From: Streptomyces xanthophaeus
Lineage (GTDB): Bacteria > Actinomycetota > Actinomycetes > Streptomycetales > Streptomycetaceae
NCBI RefSeq assembly: GCF_000725805.1
Contig: NZ_JOFT01000017.1
Span: forward strand, 62,001-126,000
DNA: 64,000 bases
Direction of reading: 5' to 3'
The notes under the pieces were generated by a model that had not been told where the DNA came from, did no database searches, and saw only the letters and a program-made list of their open reading frames with translations. The translations under genes were made by a program, and so were the position numbers. This document shows, in pieces, positions 30,113 to 39,541 of the stretch. The stretch's first letter is position 1, and every line of letters begins with the position of its first letter.

Positions 30113-31108
30113 TCATTGGCTGGTGCGGATCTCGTCGATGCGGCGCGCCAGGGCCTCCGTCTCCGCGATCAGCCGTGCATGCGCCTTCTTCTGCTCCTCA
30201 TCGCCCTGGGCCTTGAACGCCACGCTGAAGTGGGGTTGCAGCTGGGTCCACCAGCCGTAGTCCAGCATCGCCCACGCCTGTGGGCAGAGGGGGGCGCGGG
30301 TCTTGGGGAGCCAGCCGCTGTCGACCAGGGACTTCTGGTATTTCTTCGGGTCGCTTCCCTCCAGGTAGCAAAGGAAGTTGAAGGCCCGTTGCCGGGTGAC
30401 GGGATGGTCGCTCGCCAGGCTTTCCAGGGTCGGCTGGCCTTCCTTGCGGGCGAGCTCTTCGAAGAGGACCGCGGCGGCCAGCGACGGGCCCGGCCCGACC
30501 TCGTTGACGGTGTAGAAGGATGCGAAGCCGTCAGCCGCGTCCTCTTCGAGGCCGAGGTTGGCCAGGAGGAGCTGGCGTTGCAGGGCGTGGCCCATCTCGT
30601 GGCCGAAGACGAACTCGGTCGCCAGCACGGTCAGATCGTCGGTGTTGTACTCGGACGCGGGGAACGCGGCGGGCCGTTCGACGGTCTTCACGACGTCGGC
30701 GAGGGCCTTCTCGATGGCCGTCAGGAACGACGGCGGGATGAAGATCGTCCTGCCGTCGGGCTGGGTGACGGCGTCGGTGACGCCGGGCGGCACTTCGGCG
30801 GTGACCTTCACGACCATGTCGTGCGGGAGGGTCAGAGCTCTGTTCACCCATGCGGCGGACCGCTCCAGCACGCGGGACTTCCGGATCAGCGCCACGGCCT
30901 GCCGGTCCTCCGCTTTGACCGTTCGGGCCTCGTAGACGACGGTGACCCTGCCGGAGCGCGCCGCCTGGGGGCGAGGCCCCGCTCCGGGCGGCTGCCCGGC
31001 GTCGCGGGCCTCGCCGCCGCACCCGGTCACGACGACCCCGGCGAGGGCCAGCACGCCGGACAGGACGATGCGCGCCCGCTTCGGGCGACCGGCGGTGTTC
31101 GGCATCAT
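30113..31108 (-). CDS. DUF4344 metallopeptidase-like lipoprotein
   Basis: 331 residues. An N-terminal signal with lipobox (VVVTGC, C30) indicates membrane anchoring. HEMGH (170-174) is a gluzincin/HExxH zinc motif, and EDAADGFASFY supplies the likely third ligand. This arrangement fits the DUF4344 putative metallopeptidase family. ATG 31108 has GGGAG upstream. The substrate is unknown. Confidence 0.88.
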   Translation of the reverse strand: MMPNTAGRPKRARIVLSGVLALAGVVVTGCGGEARDAGQPPGAGPRPQAARSGRVTVVYEARTVKAEDRQAVALIRKSRVLERSAAWVNRALTLPHDMVVKVTAEVPPGVTDAVTQPDGRTIFIPPSFLTAIEKALADVVKTVERPAAFPASEYNTDDLTVLATEFVFGHEMGHALQRQLLLANLGLEEDAADGFASFYTVNEVGPGPSLAAAVLFEELARKEGQPTLESLASDHPVTRQRAFNFLCYLEGSDPKKYQKSLVDSGWLPKTRAPLCPQAWAMLDYGWWTQLQPHFSVAFKAQGDEEQKKAHARLIAETEALARRIDEIRTSQ

Positions 31109-31609
31109 TGGTCGGCTCCCATCGCGTGCCCCCGCAGTGATCCTCCGGCCGTCCGGCGGCGGGCGCCCGTCGAGCCGCCCGTACGGGGGACCGTCCGCCT
31201 CGGTGTCGACGAAGACGACGATCCGAACATGCAGGCCAGCCGCCCGGACAGCGTCCACCCCGTCGGGGGTGCCCGCCCCCTGAGCGGACCTGCTCCAAGC
31301 CGGCGAGCGCACGGAACCTCGGCACCCGCCTGTACACCTTCATACCCACCAGGGAGGGGGCCCGGGCGGCGGTCCGGCGGCCATCGACCCGCGTGAAGAT
31401 CACCCGTCGGGCCGAGGCGCGGAGGACCGCGCGGAGGACTGGCGCGGACGACCGGGTTTCCCGCTCGGGTGTACGGAAGCCAGTACGCCCGCCCCTTCTG
31501 CCGTATCCACGACATACGTGGCGTACACGCCGTTCGATGCACTCTCCGGGTCCCGCGCGCCGAAGTGCGCCGCACGCGCCTGCCCGGGGTCGCGCGCGGC
31601 CGCGAGGGG
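31109..31609. other. 500-bp intergenic region, no gene recognised
   Basis: Open frames run through this stretch on both strands but none has a convincing ribosome site or protein-like composition. A short inverted repeat (CCACG around ACATA, 31507-31521) is present. It probably carries the promoter of the lipoprotein gene. Confidence 0.5.
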
Positions 31610-32188
31610 TCACCCGGTCAGCAGACCGCTCCTGCGGAGCTGCTGTCGTGTGGCGTCGGCCGATTCGAAGGGAATGCCGAGACCTCCGAGCCCTGCCAGC
31701 GCGTCCGTGTTCGCCCGCGTGTCGTCGATCAGGACCAGATCCCGCGGCTCGACGCCGGTCTTCTCGCACAGCAGGTGAAAGAACCGCTCGGACGGCTTGC
31801 GCACTCCGAACCGGTAGGAGGCGTAGATGTCGAGCCCCGTACCGTCGAGCACGTCCCGTGCGATCTCCTCGATCCACGACGGGTAGTTGGACGCGATCAC
31901 GGTCCGATGCACCGCTGCGCACTCCGACACGAGCTCGCGCATGCCCTCCAGCCACGCGTAGCCGCTCCTCCTCGCGCGGTGGAAGACCGACGTGTCGAAC
32001 GACAGCCCGGCGTCCCGCAGGGCGGCCCAGTAGGCCTCCTCCTCCATCTCACCGCGTTCCAGACGGTGATAGAGGCCCTCGGGGCGACGCTGCTCGAATT
32101 CCTCGTAGGTGATGCCGAATGCCTGTTCGTGCGCCGATCGATAGGGGTCCGATATCAAGGTGTCCATCAGATCGAAGGCGATGATCAT
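31610..32188 (-). CDS. HAD-family phosphatase
   Basis: 192 residues. Motif I is FDLMDTL (nucleophile D6, D9, T10), motif II includes SNYP, a lysine is in FGVRKPS, and motif IV is LIDDTRANTDAL, giving a complete HAD active site. It overlaps the unknown gene upstream by ATGA and is last in the rib-type cluster. In such a cluster a HAD phosphatase could remove the 5'-phosphate from the RibD product; this is inference from context. Confidence 0.87.
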   Translation of the reverse strand: MIIAFDLMDTLISDPYRSAHEQAFGITYEEFEQRRPEGLYHRLERGEMEEEAYWAALRDAGLSFDTSVFHRARRSGYAWLEGMRELVSECAAVHRTVIASNYPSWIEEIARDVLDGTGLDIYASYRFGVRKPSERFFHLLCEKTGVEPRDLVLIDDTRANTDALAGLGGLGIPFESADATRQQLRRSGLLTG

Positions 32189-32730
32189 GAGGTCTTCTTC
32201 CCTCCGGCGATCGCGAGAAGTGCTGCCACGTATGCCTTCAGGACCCGGGGCTCACGCTCGTGGACGATGTGGACGGGGCATCCCGAACCCATCGGGGTAC
32301 CGACGGTCACGACTGCGGCATGGCGCCGCATCACGTAGCGCTCGGACGCCGCGGCATGGAAGGCCGACGGATCCTCAAGGGCCAGCTCGGCCCAGTCGTG
32401 CTGACCCTTACCCAGTGCCGTACGGGACGTCTCCAGCAGATCGGACCCGCACAGGCCGGGCCGCAGGGCGTCCACCATGATGCCGTCCACCGTGGTGGTG
32501 AGGTCCACGCAGACCGGCCCGTCGCGGAACCGCTGCTCCTCGACCGCGCCGAGTGCGGTCTCGGCGGCCCAGTCCTGCTCCGTCCCCCGACGTGGCAGCA
32601 GGAGCGCCAGGGCGAACGTGCAGGGCTGCTGCTGACCGGGAGGGACGCTCACTCTCCAGATCGCACAGATCCGGCGGGAGTTCCCCAGGGCGACCGCATT
32701 GATGTGGAGCCCCGTAGTCATGGATGTCAT
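32185..32730 (-). CDS. Unknown protein, rib-type cluster
   Basis: 181 residues, MTSMTTGLHINAVALGNSRRICAIWRV. No family was recognised. The composition is mixed alpha/beta with several cysteines and no membrane segment; LTTTVDGIMVDALRPGL and VVTVGTPMGSGCPVHIVHEREPRVLKAYVAALLAIAG are its most distinctive parts. It is coupled to the HAD gene by a 4-bp overlap and separated from the oxygenase gene by a hairpin. Confidence 0.8.
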   Translation of the reverse strand: MTSMTTGLHINAVALGNSRRICAIWRVSVPPGQQQPCTFALALLLPRRGTEQDWAAETALGAVEEQRFRDGPVCVDLTTTVDGIMVDALRPGLCGSDLLETSRTALGKGQHDWAELALEDPSAFHAAASERYVMRRHAAVVTVGTPMGSGCPVHIVHEREPRVLKAYVAALLAIAGGKKTS

Positions 32731-32760
32731 GCATTCGTTCCCGCGGTTGTTTGTGAGCGC

Positions 32761-32789
32761 CGGGGTCCGGCCTCCGGGACCGGACCCCG
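32761..32789 (-). terminator. Hairpin between oxygenase and downstream pair
   Basis: Perfect 10-bp arms (32761-32770 and 32780-32789) with a 9-nt loop follow the 2OG oxygenase on the minus strand. It may terminate or attenuate transcription into the 181-residue gene and HAD gene. Confidence 0.6.
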
Positions 32790-32803
32790 CCGGGCAGAGG
32801 TGC

Positions 32804-33793
32804 TCAGTGACTCAGCACGTAGCCGTCGCCGGGGCGATGGCTACGGGAGCGCCGTAGATCAGCCACCGCGAAGGTGCGCAAGAGCCAGCGGTCGCACCCG
32901 TCGTAGCGCGGCCGGAAGGCAGTCCTCCCGTGCGTGGTCACGCGGTTGTCCACGATCGCGAGATCCCCCGGGGTCAGCCGGACCGTGTGCGCGGTGGCGG
33001 TGATGGCCGCTTCCAGCTCGACGAGCGCCTGGCGCGCCTCGGGCGTCAAGGCCGTGGTGGCGGAGAAGTCCACCCGCAGGCCGGGGTCCCCCGGGGCGCC
33101 GTGGAGCACCGGGCGTGGCGGCGTGGCCCCGCCGGCCGTCCCGAAGGAGGGCGGCGGCTGCGTGCTGAACTCCGGGCGGGAAAGCACTTCCTTCGTCTTC
33201 TCCGACAGGGTCGGCAGCGCCTGGCGTATCGATCCGGTGCGCAGCCCCGCCGCGCCGTCGTGGTCCGCGCGCAGGCACAGCAGCATCACGAAGTCCGGAC
33301 GGTGTGCGTGGAAGGCGTTCTCGATGTGGAAGGAGAGCAGGGTGGACCCGGCGTTGCCCTCGAAGTCCTCCTTGCCCGGCACCGGCACGACGTCCTGCAC
33401 CAGCGCGCCGGACTTCTCCGGCACGTACGCGACGGGGTCACCCAGGCCCCCGGCCGCCATCATCAGCAGGATGGCGGCCGGTACCGTCGCCTCCCGGCGG
33501 ACGGAGCCGTCCACCGTCGGAGTGGGCGGAAGCAGGGCCTCGTCGACGGGGAGCCCCCGCACCAGCATCACCCCGCTGTCCCCCGAGTCCCTGCGGAAGG
33601 TGCGCACGGCCGCCCGGAGGCGGCCCGGCAGCTCCTCCCAGCTCCCGCGTGCCGCGGCGGCCGTCTCCGGGTCGTCCAACTGGCCTTGCTCGGCGCGGCA
33701 CATGCGCTCCGCGGCCCGCCGCACCTCCGCTGTCTCATCGGCGGACAGACCCAGCGTGAAGGGGGAACTCAACTGGAGGCTCGTGGAGTTCAT
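32804..33793 (-). CDS. Clavaminate-synthase-like Fe(II)/2-oxoglutarate oxygenase (TauD/TfdA superfamily)
   Basis: 329 residues. The iron triad is visible as H156-x-E158 (FHIENAFH) and distal H288 (THGR), with a candidate 2OG-binding Arg at R302. The sequence RPDFVMLLCLRAD and the C-terminal RYDGCDRWLLRTF resemble the amino-acid hydroxylases VioC/OrfP/AsnO, so a free or carrier-bound amino acid is a plausible substrate. It overlaps the WD40 gene by ATGA. A paralogue lies at 47599-48609. Confidence 0.88.
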   Translation of the reverse strand: MNSTSLQLSSPFTLGLSADETAEVRRAAERMCRAEQGQLDDPETAAAARGSWEELPGRLRAAVRTFRRDSGDSGVMLVRGLPVDEALLPPTPTVDGSVRREATVPAAILLMMAAGGLGDPVAYVPEKSGALVQDVVPVPGKEDFEGNAGSTLLSFHIENAFHAHRPDFVMLLCLRADHDGAAGLRTGSIRQALPTLSEKTKEVLSRPEFSTQPPPSFGTAGGATPPRPVLHGAPGDPGLRVDFSATTALTPEARQALVELEAAITATAHTVRLTPGDLAIVDNRVTTHGRTAFRPRYDGCDRWLLRTFAVADLRRSRSHRPGDGYVLSH

Positions 33794-35670
33794 CGGTTGT
33801 TCCCCGGTGTCTGCCAGTCCGTGGCCAGCTCGGCGGAGACCGGCGCCCGGGTGGGGTCGGCGTCCGGCGTCCAGGCGAGCACCCGGCTGTCCCAGGAGGC
33901 GGTGATCGCGTCGTCGCCGAGCCAGGACACCGCGCTCACCGCGCTGCCGTGCCCCTCCAGCACATGGCTGTGGAGCGGGGCGAGGCTGTCGGGGTCGAGG
34001 ACCCACAGCCGGCCGGTGTAGTCGTACGAGCCCGTGACGAGCATGGGTTCACCGCCCGGGTGCCAGGCCGCGCATTTGGCCGACTCGTCGTGGCCGACCA
34101 GGACCTGGAGCAGCTCTCCGGTCTCCAGGTCGTAGATGCGGCTGGTGCGGTCGCGGGAGACGGTGGCAAGCAGCGCCCTGCCTGCCACGACGGTCACGGA
34201 CCCGCCGTTGATCAGCTCGCCGTGACCGCCGAAGGAGCGGATCAGCGCACCCTCCGCGGTGATCAGATGGGCTTGGCGGTCGGTCGAGTAGGTGACCAGT
34301 CGGTCGGCGTCCACCCAGGACACGTCCTTGATGGACCCGTTGTGACCCTCGTAGTGGACCCCGGGGACCAGTTCGCTCCCCGTCCAGGTGTACAGGTCGA
34401 GCCCGCCCTCGTAGTCGGCGACCGCCAGTCGCTTTCCGTCCGGCGACCAGGCGGCCCGGTTCACCGGGTGCTCACGCTCGACGAAGGCGACATCGTGTCC
34501 CGTTACGGCATCGGCCACGCCCACCCGTCCGGAGAACGAGCCGTAGGCGACGAGTCCGGGCAACTCGGTGGAGACGGCGACCGTGTTGATCAGACTGCCG
34601 TTGCCCACCGGCACCTCGGTCGCGGTGGCGCCGCGGTGACTCCAGACGCGGACCGTGCCGTTGTCGCTGCCCGCCGCCAGCACCTCGCCGGCGGCGGCGA
34701 CGTGGTTGACCCCGTGCGTGGACACCGGTGCCTGGAGCGTGATCTCCAGTACCTCGTCGGGCAGGGCGCCCGCCGGGATCTCGGGCACGTCGATCACCGC
34801 GGGCAGAGCCGAGAACGTACCCGCGATCACGGTGCTGCCGTCCGCGGACCAGTCCACCGAGCGGGGCCACAGGTGCGCGCCGTACCACCGCACCAGAGGG
34901 CGGCAGTCGGCGATGTCCCAGAGGGTGATCGTGCTGTCATAGGCGCCGATGACGATCCGGGAGCCGTCCTGGGACCAGGCGACCGACTTCACGGCAGCGG
35001 TGTACGGGCCGACCTTGGCGACCAGCTCACCGTCGGTGCGCACGATGTGCACGAAGCCGTCGTCACAGCTCGCGGCGAGCAGGGTTCCGTCGGGGGACCA
35101 GCGGCACATCTCGGCGTGACCGGCCTGGGGCAGGTCGCGCAGCAGCGCGCCGTTGGTGTCCCAGAGGCGGATGGTCGCATCCTCTCCGCAACTGGCCAGC
35201 ACGCCCGTGGGGGCCGCGTCGACGGACATGCAGTGGTCGCTGTGGAAGATCACGCCCTCTTCGAGTACGCCGGTGCGGATGTCCCAGATCCGGCCCGTAC
35301 CGTCCTGCGAGACCGTGACCAGACGGTTCTCGTCCAGCCACGCAAGTGCGTTGAGGTCATCGGGCTGCCGTGCGAGCAGCTGGATCTGGCGGCCGGTGGC
35401 CACATCCCAGATGCGGCAGGTCTTGTCGGCCGAACCGCTGGCGAGAAGCCGGCCCGAGGGCGAGAACCGCACCCCGTTGACCAGGCGCGAGTGACGGCCG
35501 ATCCAGAGCGGAGCGCTACCGGAACGGTCCCACAGGGCCACGCGGCCGTCGTAGCCGGCGCTGGCGTAGTGGACGCCGTCCGGGCTGAACGCCACGGAGG
35601 TCTGGGGGGAGGCGTGAACAGCGGTGCCGTTGCTCGTGGGCTGCGGGTGGAATACGTCGACTGTCCGCAT
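33790..35670 (-). CDS. WD40-repeat protein (double beta-propeller)
   Basis: 626 residues containing about 14 WD40 repeats (ending VALWD, CRIWD, GRIWD, IRLWD, ITLWD, VRVWS, SRIYD, GRLWV), enough for two seven-bladed propellers. No kinase, NACHT or membrane domain is attached. It overlaps the oxygenase gene by ATGA. A WD-repeat protein also occurs with a GTP cyclohydrolase II and a RibD-like deaminase in the toxoflavin operon (ToxC), so an assembly or catalytic role in a GTP-derived pathway is inferred. The leader (35700-35750) is a pyrimidine tract on the transcript. Confidence 0.9.
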   Translation of the reverse strand: MRTVDVFHPQPTSNGTAVHASPQTSVAFSPDGVHYASAGYDGRVALWDRSGSAPLWIGRHSRLVNGVRFSPSGRLLASGSADKTCRIWDVATGRQIQLLARQPDDLNALAWLDENRLVTVSQDGTGRIWDIRTGVLEEGVIFHSDHCMSVDAAPTGVLASCGEDATIRLWDTNGALLRDLPQAGHAEMCRWSPDGTLLAASCDDGFVHIVRTDGELVAKVGPYTAAVKSVAWSQDGSRIVIGAYDSTITLWDIADCRPLVRWYGAHLWPRSVDWSADGSTVIAGTFSALPAVIDVPEIPAGALPDEVLEITLQAPVSTHGVNHVAAAGEVLAAGSDNGTVRVWSHRGATATEVPVGNGSLINTVAVSTELPGLVAYGSFSGRVGVADAVTGHDVAFVEREHPVNRAAWSPDGKRLAVADYEGGLDLYTWTGSELVPGVHYEGHNGSIKDVSWVDADRLVTYSTDRQAHLITAEGALIRSFGGHGELINGGSVTVVAGRALLATVSRDRTSRIYDLETGELLQVLVGHDESAKCAAWHPGGEPMLVTGSYDYTGRLWVLDPDSLAPLHSHVLEGHGSAVSAVSWLGDDAITASWDSRVLAWTPDADPTRAPVSAELATDWQTPGNNR

Positions 35671-35769
35671 GATCTTCTCGAACTCCTGACAGAGCAGATG
35701 GAAGGAAAGGGAAGGAAAAGGGGAATGAGGGAGGGGAAGAGAGACGGCAGGCCCGGGGCGGGCCCGGGG

Positions 35770-35938
35770 CTAGGTCGTCTCTTTCGGATCTTGTCGGTCA
35801 GGTCCGCGTCGTCCGGTGCCGTGCCTCGGCGTGCTGCCGGGGCTGCCGTGTACTGGACGTACTCGGTTGCCCCGGCAGTGCGGCGAGGCGCGGTACCGGG
35901 CGGCGCGGACCCGGCAAGATCCGAAAGAGACGGCCTAG
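35770..35938. mobile_element. MITE-like palindromic element, 169 bp including CTAG ends
   Basis: The two ends are inverted copies matching at 23 of the first 24 bases (terminal sequence CTAGG[T/C]CGTCTCTTTCGG...), and the similarity continues at lower identity for about 80 bp into each arm, so the whole element can fold on itself. It has no ORF. CTAG at both borders fits the 4-bp YTAR target duplication of IS5-group elements. The right border contributes the TAG stop of the adjacent minus-strand gene. No second copy is in this window. Confidence 0.78.
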
Positions 35939-37098
35939 TGGTCGATGCCGAGTGGTGCCGCGGCGGCTGCCAGCTCCGCTCCGGCGTTCAGGCCCACCTC
36001 GGTCAGCCTGCGCAGCGGGTCCATGACCCGGTGCAGCAGCGGGAGCCCGACCACCTGGGCCAGGCCGCCCAGCGGGATGGTCTCGACAGCCCGCGCCCGG
36101 ACGGCGGGGTCGGGGCCCGGGGAGCCTGCCGGTGCGAGATCCGGGGCGGCGGAGAGCCGTTCCAGGGCGATCCCGTACAGCACGGCGGCCGTCCAGGCCG
36201 CGACCGCGTGGTGGATCTGCAGTCCGGCGTTGGCGAGATCACGCAGCAGCACCGCGGGCGTCGGCTCGCGCCGTGCCAGCTCCCTGACCCGGCTCGGGTC
36301 GATTCCCAGCGCCCGGACGCTCTCGTCCCAGTAGGTCTTCACATACCTGCCGTCCGGGCCGTCGGGGGTGATCCCGTAGACGTGCCCCTTGAAGAAGTGG
36401 GGGTAGAAGTCCAGCGCTCCGAGCGTGACCTGGCTCCCCCGGCCGCCCGCCGCGTCGTCGGCGAAGCAGGGCGAGAGCCGGGGCCCTTGTACGTCGTTGC
36501 CCACCAGGCTGTCGCCGCCCTTGTGCTCGACCAGGTTGGGCACGGCGATGAACAGGGCCGTGTTCCGCTCCCGCAGGAACGCGGCGAGAGCCTCGTCGTC
36601 CGGGGGCGTGTCATGCGAGAGCAGCCGCTGTGCGTAGTCGGCGAACTCGCCTGCCAGGGCACAGGGCAGTGACACGGCCAGTGAGGGTGCGTACTCGTCC
36701 GGGATCGCCCTGGCCCAGCCGGCGCCGCTGAGCGCGGCAAGCCGCACGGCCGAACCGTTCCAGTGGTTCCAGTTGCTGTAGAAGGCGATCGGGTCGGTGG
36801 GGCGGTTCTCGATGGCCTCCGCGACCAGGTCCAGGAAACCGTTCGCGGGGAGCACGTCGTCCTGGAGTACGAGCCGGTGGCTCGCTTCGCCGTACGGCCC
36901 GGCCCAGGCGCACGCCGCGGTGCGCAGGGGGCTCGGCGGCCCGTCCGGATCCGGATCGAGGACGAGCAGTTGGTCATCGGTGCGCAGTTGGGCCAGCAGG
37001 GCCTCTGCCTGGTTCCGCCGCCGGGGATGAGCCATGACCCTGATGCCGGGGTATCGGGCCGTACGGGGGCCGTGTGCACCGGCCGAAGACTCGGTCAT
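35935..37098 (-). CDS. Glycosyltransferase-like protein of rib-type cluster
   Basis: 387 residues. The N-terminal part IRVMAHPRRRNQAEALLAQL and RLVLQDDVLPANGFLDLVAEAI resemble GT25/GT2-like nucleotide-sugar transferases that use a DDD/QDD metal motif, but I could not assign a family. The C-terminal half is helical with no recognised motif. It overlaps the MFS gene by ATGA. Its stop codon lies inside the border of the MITE-like element. Confidence 0.72.
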   Translation of the reverse strand: MTESSAGAHGPRTARYPGIRVMAHPRRRNQAEALLAQLRTDDQLLVLDPDPDGPPSPLRTAACAWAGPYGEASHRLVLQDDVLPANGFLDLVAEAIENRPTDPIAFYSNWNHWNGSAVRLAALSGAGWARAIPDEYAPSLAVSLPCALAGEFADYAQRLLSHDTPPDDEALAAFLRERNTALFIAVPNLVEHKGGDSLVGNDVQGPRLSPCFADDAAGGRGSQVTLGALDFYPHFFKGHVYGITPDGPDGRYVKTYWDESVRALGIDPSRVRELARREPTPAVLLRDLANAGLQIHHAVAAWTAAVLYGIALERLSAAPDLAPAGSPGPDPAVRARAVETIPLGGLAQVVGLPLLHRVMDPLRRLTEVGLNAGAELAAAAAPLGIDH

Positions 37099-38417
37099 TT
37101 CACGTCCTTGGTGGATACGGGGGCGCGGCTTTCGTCCTGGCTGCTCCCGGGGGCAGCCGGTTCGTCGCTCCGGTGGTCCGCCGCAGGAGCGTCCGGTTGC
37201 TCCTCGGTCTCGGCGGGAGCGACCCGGTACGCGGTGGCCTGGATCCCGATCGCCGCGAGCAGTGCGATCCCGCCGAACGCGGTGCACACCCACAGGGCCC
37301 CGCGGTCCAGCACGAACCCTGCCAGCAGGGGGATGAAGAGGCCGGAAACCGCCCATGAGAGCTGGAAGAGCGACATGTACCGGCCACGGATCGCCGCGGG
37401 CGCACTGCTCGCCACCAGGGCGTTGGCCGCGGGCAGGCTGATCATTTCGCCCAGCGTGAAGACGAGCATCACGGGGACGAGCAGGACGATCGCGGTGGTG
37501 GCCGGCAGCTTGGTGACCAGGTACAGCCCGGCGAAGACCACGACGAAGACCAGTCCGGCCCTTACGATCAACCGCGGCCGCGGGACATGGGAGACCTTCG
37601 CCGTCACCGGCATCTGCGCCAGCATGATGGCGACGCTGTTGATGCCGAGGAAGAGGGCCGGAGCCCAGCCGGGCAGGTCCATGATCTCCACGGCGTAGGC
37701 GGGCAGGATCGTCGCGGGCAGCGCCCAGGCGAAGGTGAGGAGCATGAAGGAGAAGCAGAACCCGGTGAACGCGTGGTCCTTGAACGCGGCCCGCCAGCCG
37801 AGCTCCCCCTCCTCCTCTCCCGCCTTCGGGGCGGGTCGGTCCGTCGAGACCCGTACCCCGGCGAGGAGCACCGCGGCGACGAGCGACGTGATCACGTTCA
37901 GGGCCAGCACCAGGTCCGCGGCTCCGTGGCCGAAGGCGACGGTCAGTCCCGAGCTCACCAGGGCTCCGGTGGCCACGGTGAAGTTCTTGATGGTCCCGAC
38001 CGTCGCGTAGGTGGCGTCGAGCGTGCGCCCCGACGCCAGGTCCACGACGATCACCGGCCAGCTCGCCCAGTACAGCCGGTCTCCGGCCATCACCAGGAAC
38101 GTCGCCAGCGCGATCAGTGTCCATGTGGAGGCGAACGGGTAGAGGCCGTAGCCCACAGCCGTGACCAGATTGCTGGTCACCAGCACGGTCTTCGGGGAGA
38201 ACCGGTCCACGAGCCAGCCGGCCAGCAGAGCCATGGGAAGGGCCGCGAGCGTACCGGCGCTGACCGCCGAGCCGATGGCCGAGAAGGACAGTCCGGTGCC
38301 GAAGGAGAAGTAGAGGAACGCCAGCGGGGCGAACAGGCCCCAGCCGAAGGTGTCGATGAAGACGGAGGAGAAGATGCGGCCGCGCTGCGGGATGCGGGGC
38401 AGACCCAGATCGATCAC
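37095..38417 (-). CDS. MFS transporter, probable exporter
   Basis: 440 residues with 12 hydrophobic segments; DRFSPKTVLV corresponds to the cytoplasmic loop 2-3 motif. GTG 38417 overlaps the GT2 stop (GTGA) and the stop overlaps the next gene (ATGA). In this cluster it most likely exports the product and may give self-resistance. Confidence 0.9.
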   Translation of the reverse strand: MIDLGLPRIPQRGRIFSSVFIDTFGWGLFAPLAFLYFSFGTGLSFSAIGSAVSAGTLAALPMALLAGWLVDRFSPKTVLVTSNLVTAVGYGLYPFASTWTLIALATFLVMAGDRLYWASWPVIVVDLASGRTLDATYATVGTIKNFTVATGALVSSGLTVAFGHGAADLVLALNVITSLVAAVLLAGVRVSTDRPAPKAGEEEGELGWRAAFKDHAFTGFCFSFMLLTFAWALPATILPAYAVEIMDLPGWAPALFLGINSVAIMLAQMPVTAKVSHVPRPRLIVRAGLVFVVVFAGLYLVTKLPATTAIVLLVPVMLVFTLGEMISLPAANALVASSAPAAIRGRYMSLFQLSWAVSGLFIPLLAGFVLDRGALWVCTAFGGIALLAAIGIQATAYRVAPAETEEQPDAPAADHRSDEPAAPGSSQDESRAPVSTKDVK

Positions 38418-39541
38418 ACCGTGTCCTTCCCCGGCTCCGGTCGTACCGTGTGCCATGTGTCGCGGCCGGTCGCCAGCTCCCAGACCGCGCGCCAGGCGGA
38501 CGTCGACTCGAGGAGCTCGAACGGCAGCAGGAAGACCCAGCCCGAGCCCACCCTGAGTACGTCCCACACCGGATCGCGGGAGACGCTGCGGATGCGCAGC
38601 GCCTCACCGGCGAGCAGCGCGGCAGCGGGAACGCGCAGCGAGCGGTAGCGCACGGCTCCGGCCATCACCGGCAGCACGCTGAGCTGGCCGAGCAGGCTGA
38701 GGGTCATCAGCGCCACGGCGGTCCGCGGCTGCGTCGGCAGCGGCGCCCCGCGCAGCAAGCGGAATCCGATGTCCAGTTGGCCGCGGATCCATCGGGTGCG
38801 CTGGCGCAGCGCGGGCCCGACCACCGAGGTGCGGGTCCCGTACGAGAAGGAGACGATGCGCCCCATGCGCACACCGGCGGCGGCAGCGCGCACCGCCCAC
38901 TCGTACAGCTCCTCGACGCCGTCCTCGCAGAGCGGTCCGACGTCGATCAGAGCCTTGCGACGAAAGTAGATCGAGCTGCCGAGCAGCATGTGCATGCCCG
39001 TACGGCGGTTGACGTACTCCATGGCGCCGAAGAACGCGGCCGACTGCGCGAGCGTGACGCGGTTGACCAGGTCGCCACCCGCCTCGGGCAGTTCGATGGC
39101 GTCGACGACATCGAGGTCGCGGGCGTCGAGCGCGGCCACGGCCTGGCGGATCTGATCCGGGTCCGGGACCGTGTCCGCGTCGTAGACCGCGACGATCGGG
39201 TCATCGACCTCGCGCAGCGCATGGTTGAGGGCCTTGGCCTTCGGTGTCATCGAGGGGACTGCCACGACCCGCAGCTCACCGCCGAAGCCCGCCCGCGCCG
39301 ACGCGGCGACGGTCTCGGCGGCCGCCACGTCCTCGGGGCGCCGGGCGTCGACGAGCCAGCGCACGGACAGTCTGTCGTGCGGATAGTCCAGGAACTGGAG
39401 CATGCCGGCGGAGCGCCGCAGGATCTCGGCGGTCTCCCGGTAGAACGGGATGAGGATCGTGACCGGGGGCAGTTCCGGCACGTCGGTCCGGGGCTGCTCC
39501 TGAGGTGCGAGACGGGCGTTGGGGAGGAGAAATCCAGTCAC
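38414..39541 (-). CDS. Family 2 glycosyltransferase, membrane-associated
   Basis: 375 residues. VTILIPFYRE begins the GT-A fold, VYDADTV is the metal-binding DxD, and QRTRWIRGQLDIG is the QxxRW motif of processive cellulose/hyaluronan-synthase-like enzymes. Hydrophobic helices follow near the C-terminus. GTG 39541 overlaps the ribD stop. The sugar acceptor is unknown; a glycosylated product is possible. Confidence 0.9.
   Translation of the reverse strand: MTGFLLPNARLAPQEQPRTDVPELPPVTILIPFYRETAEILRRSAGMLQFLDYPHDRLSVRWLVDARRPEDVAAAETVAASARAGFGGELRVVAVPSMTPKAKALNHALREVDDPIVAVYDADTVPDPDQIRQAVAALDARDLDVVDAIELPEAGGDLVNRVTLAQSAAFFGAMEYVNRRTGMHMLLGSSIYFRRKALIDVGPLCEDGVEELYEWAVRAAAAGVRMGRIVSFSYGTRTSVVGPALRQRTRWIRGQLDIGFRLLRGAPLPTQPRTAVALMTLSLLGQLSVLPVMAGAVRYRSLRVPAAALLAGEALRIRSVSRDPVWDVLRVGSGWVFLLPFELLESTSAWRAVWELATGRDTWHTVRPEPGKDTV

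Noticed and set aside
37099..38607. Upstream extension of the glycosyltransferase-like protein through the MFS gene
   Set aside because: It is an out-of-frame reading of the MFS gene; ATGA at 37095-37098 marks the start.
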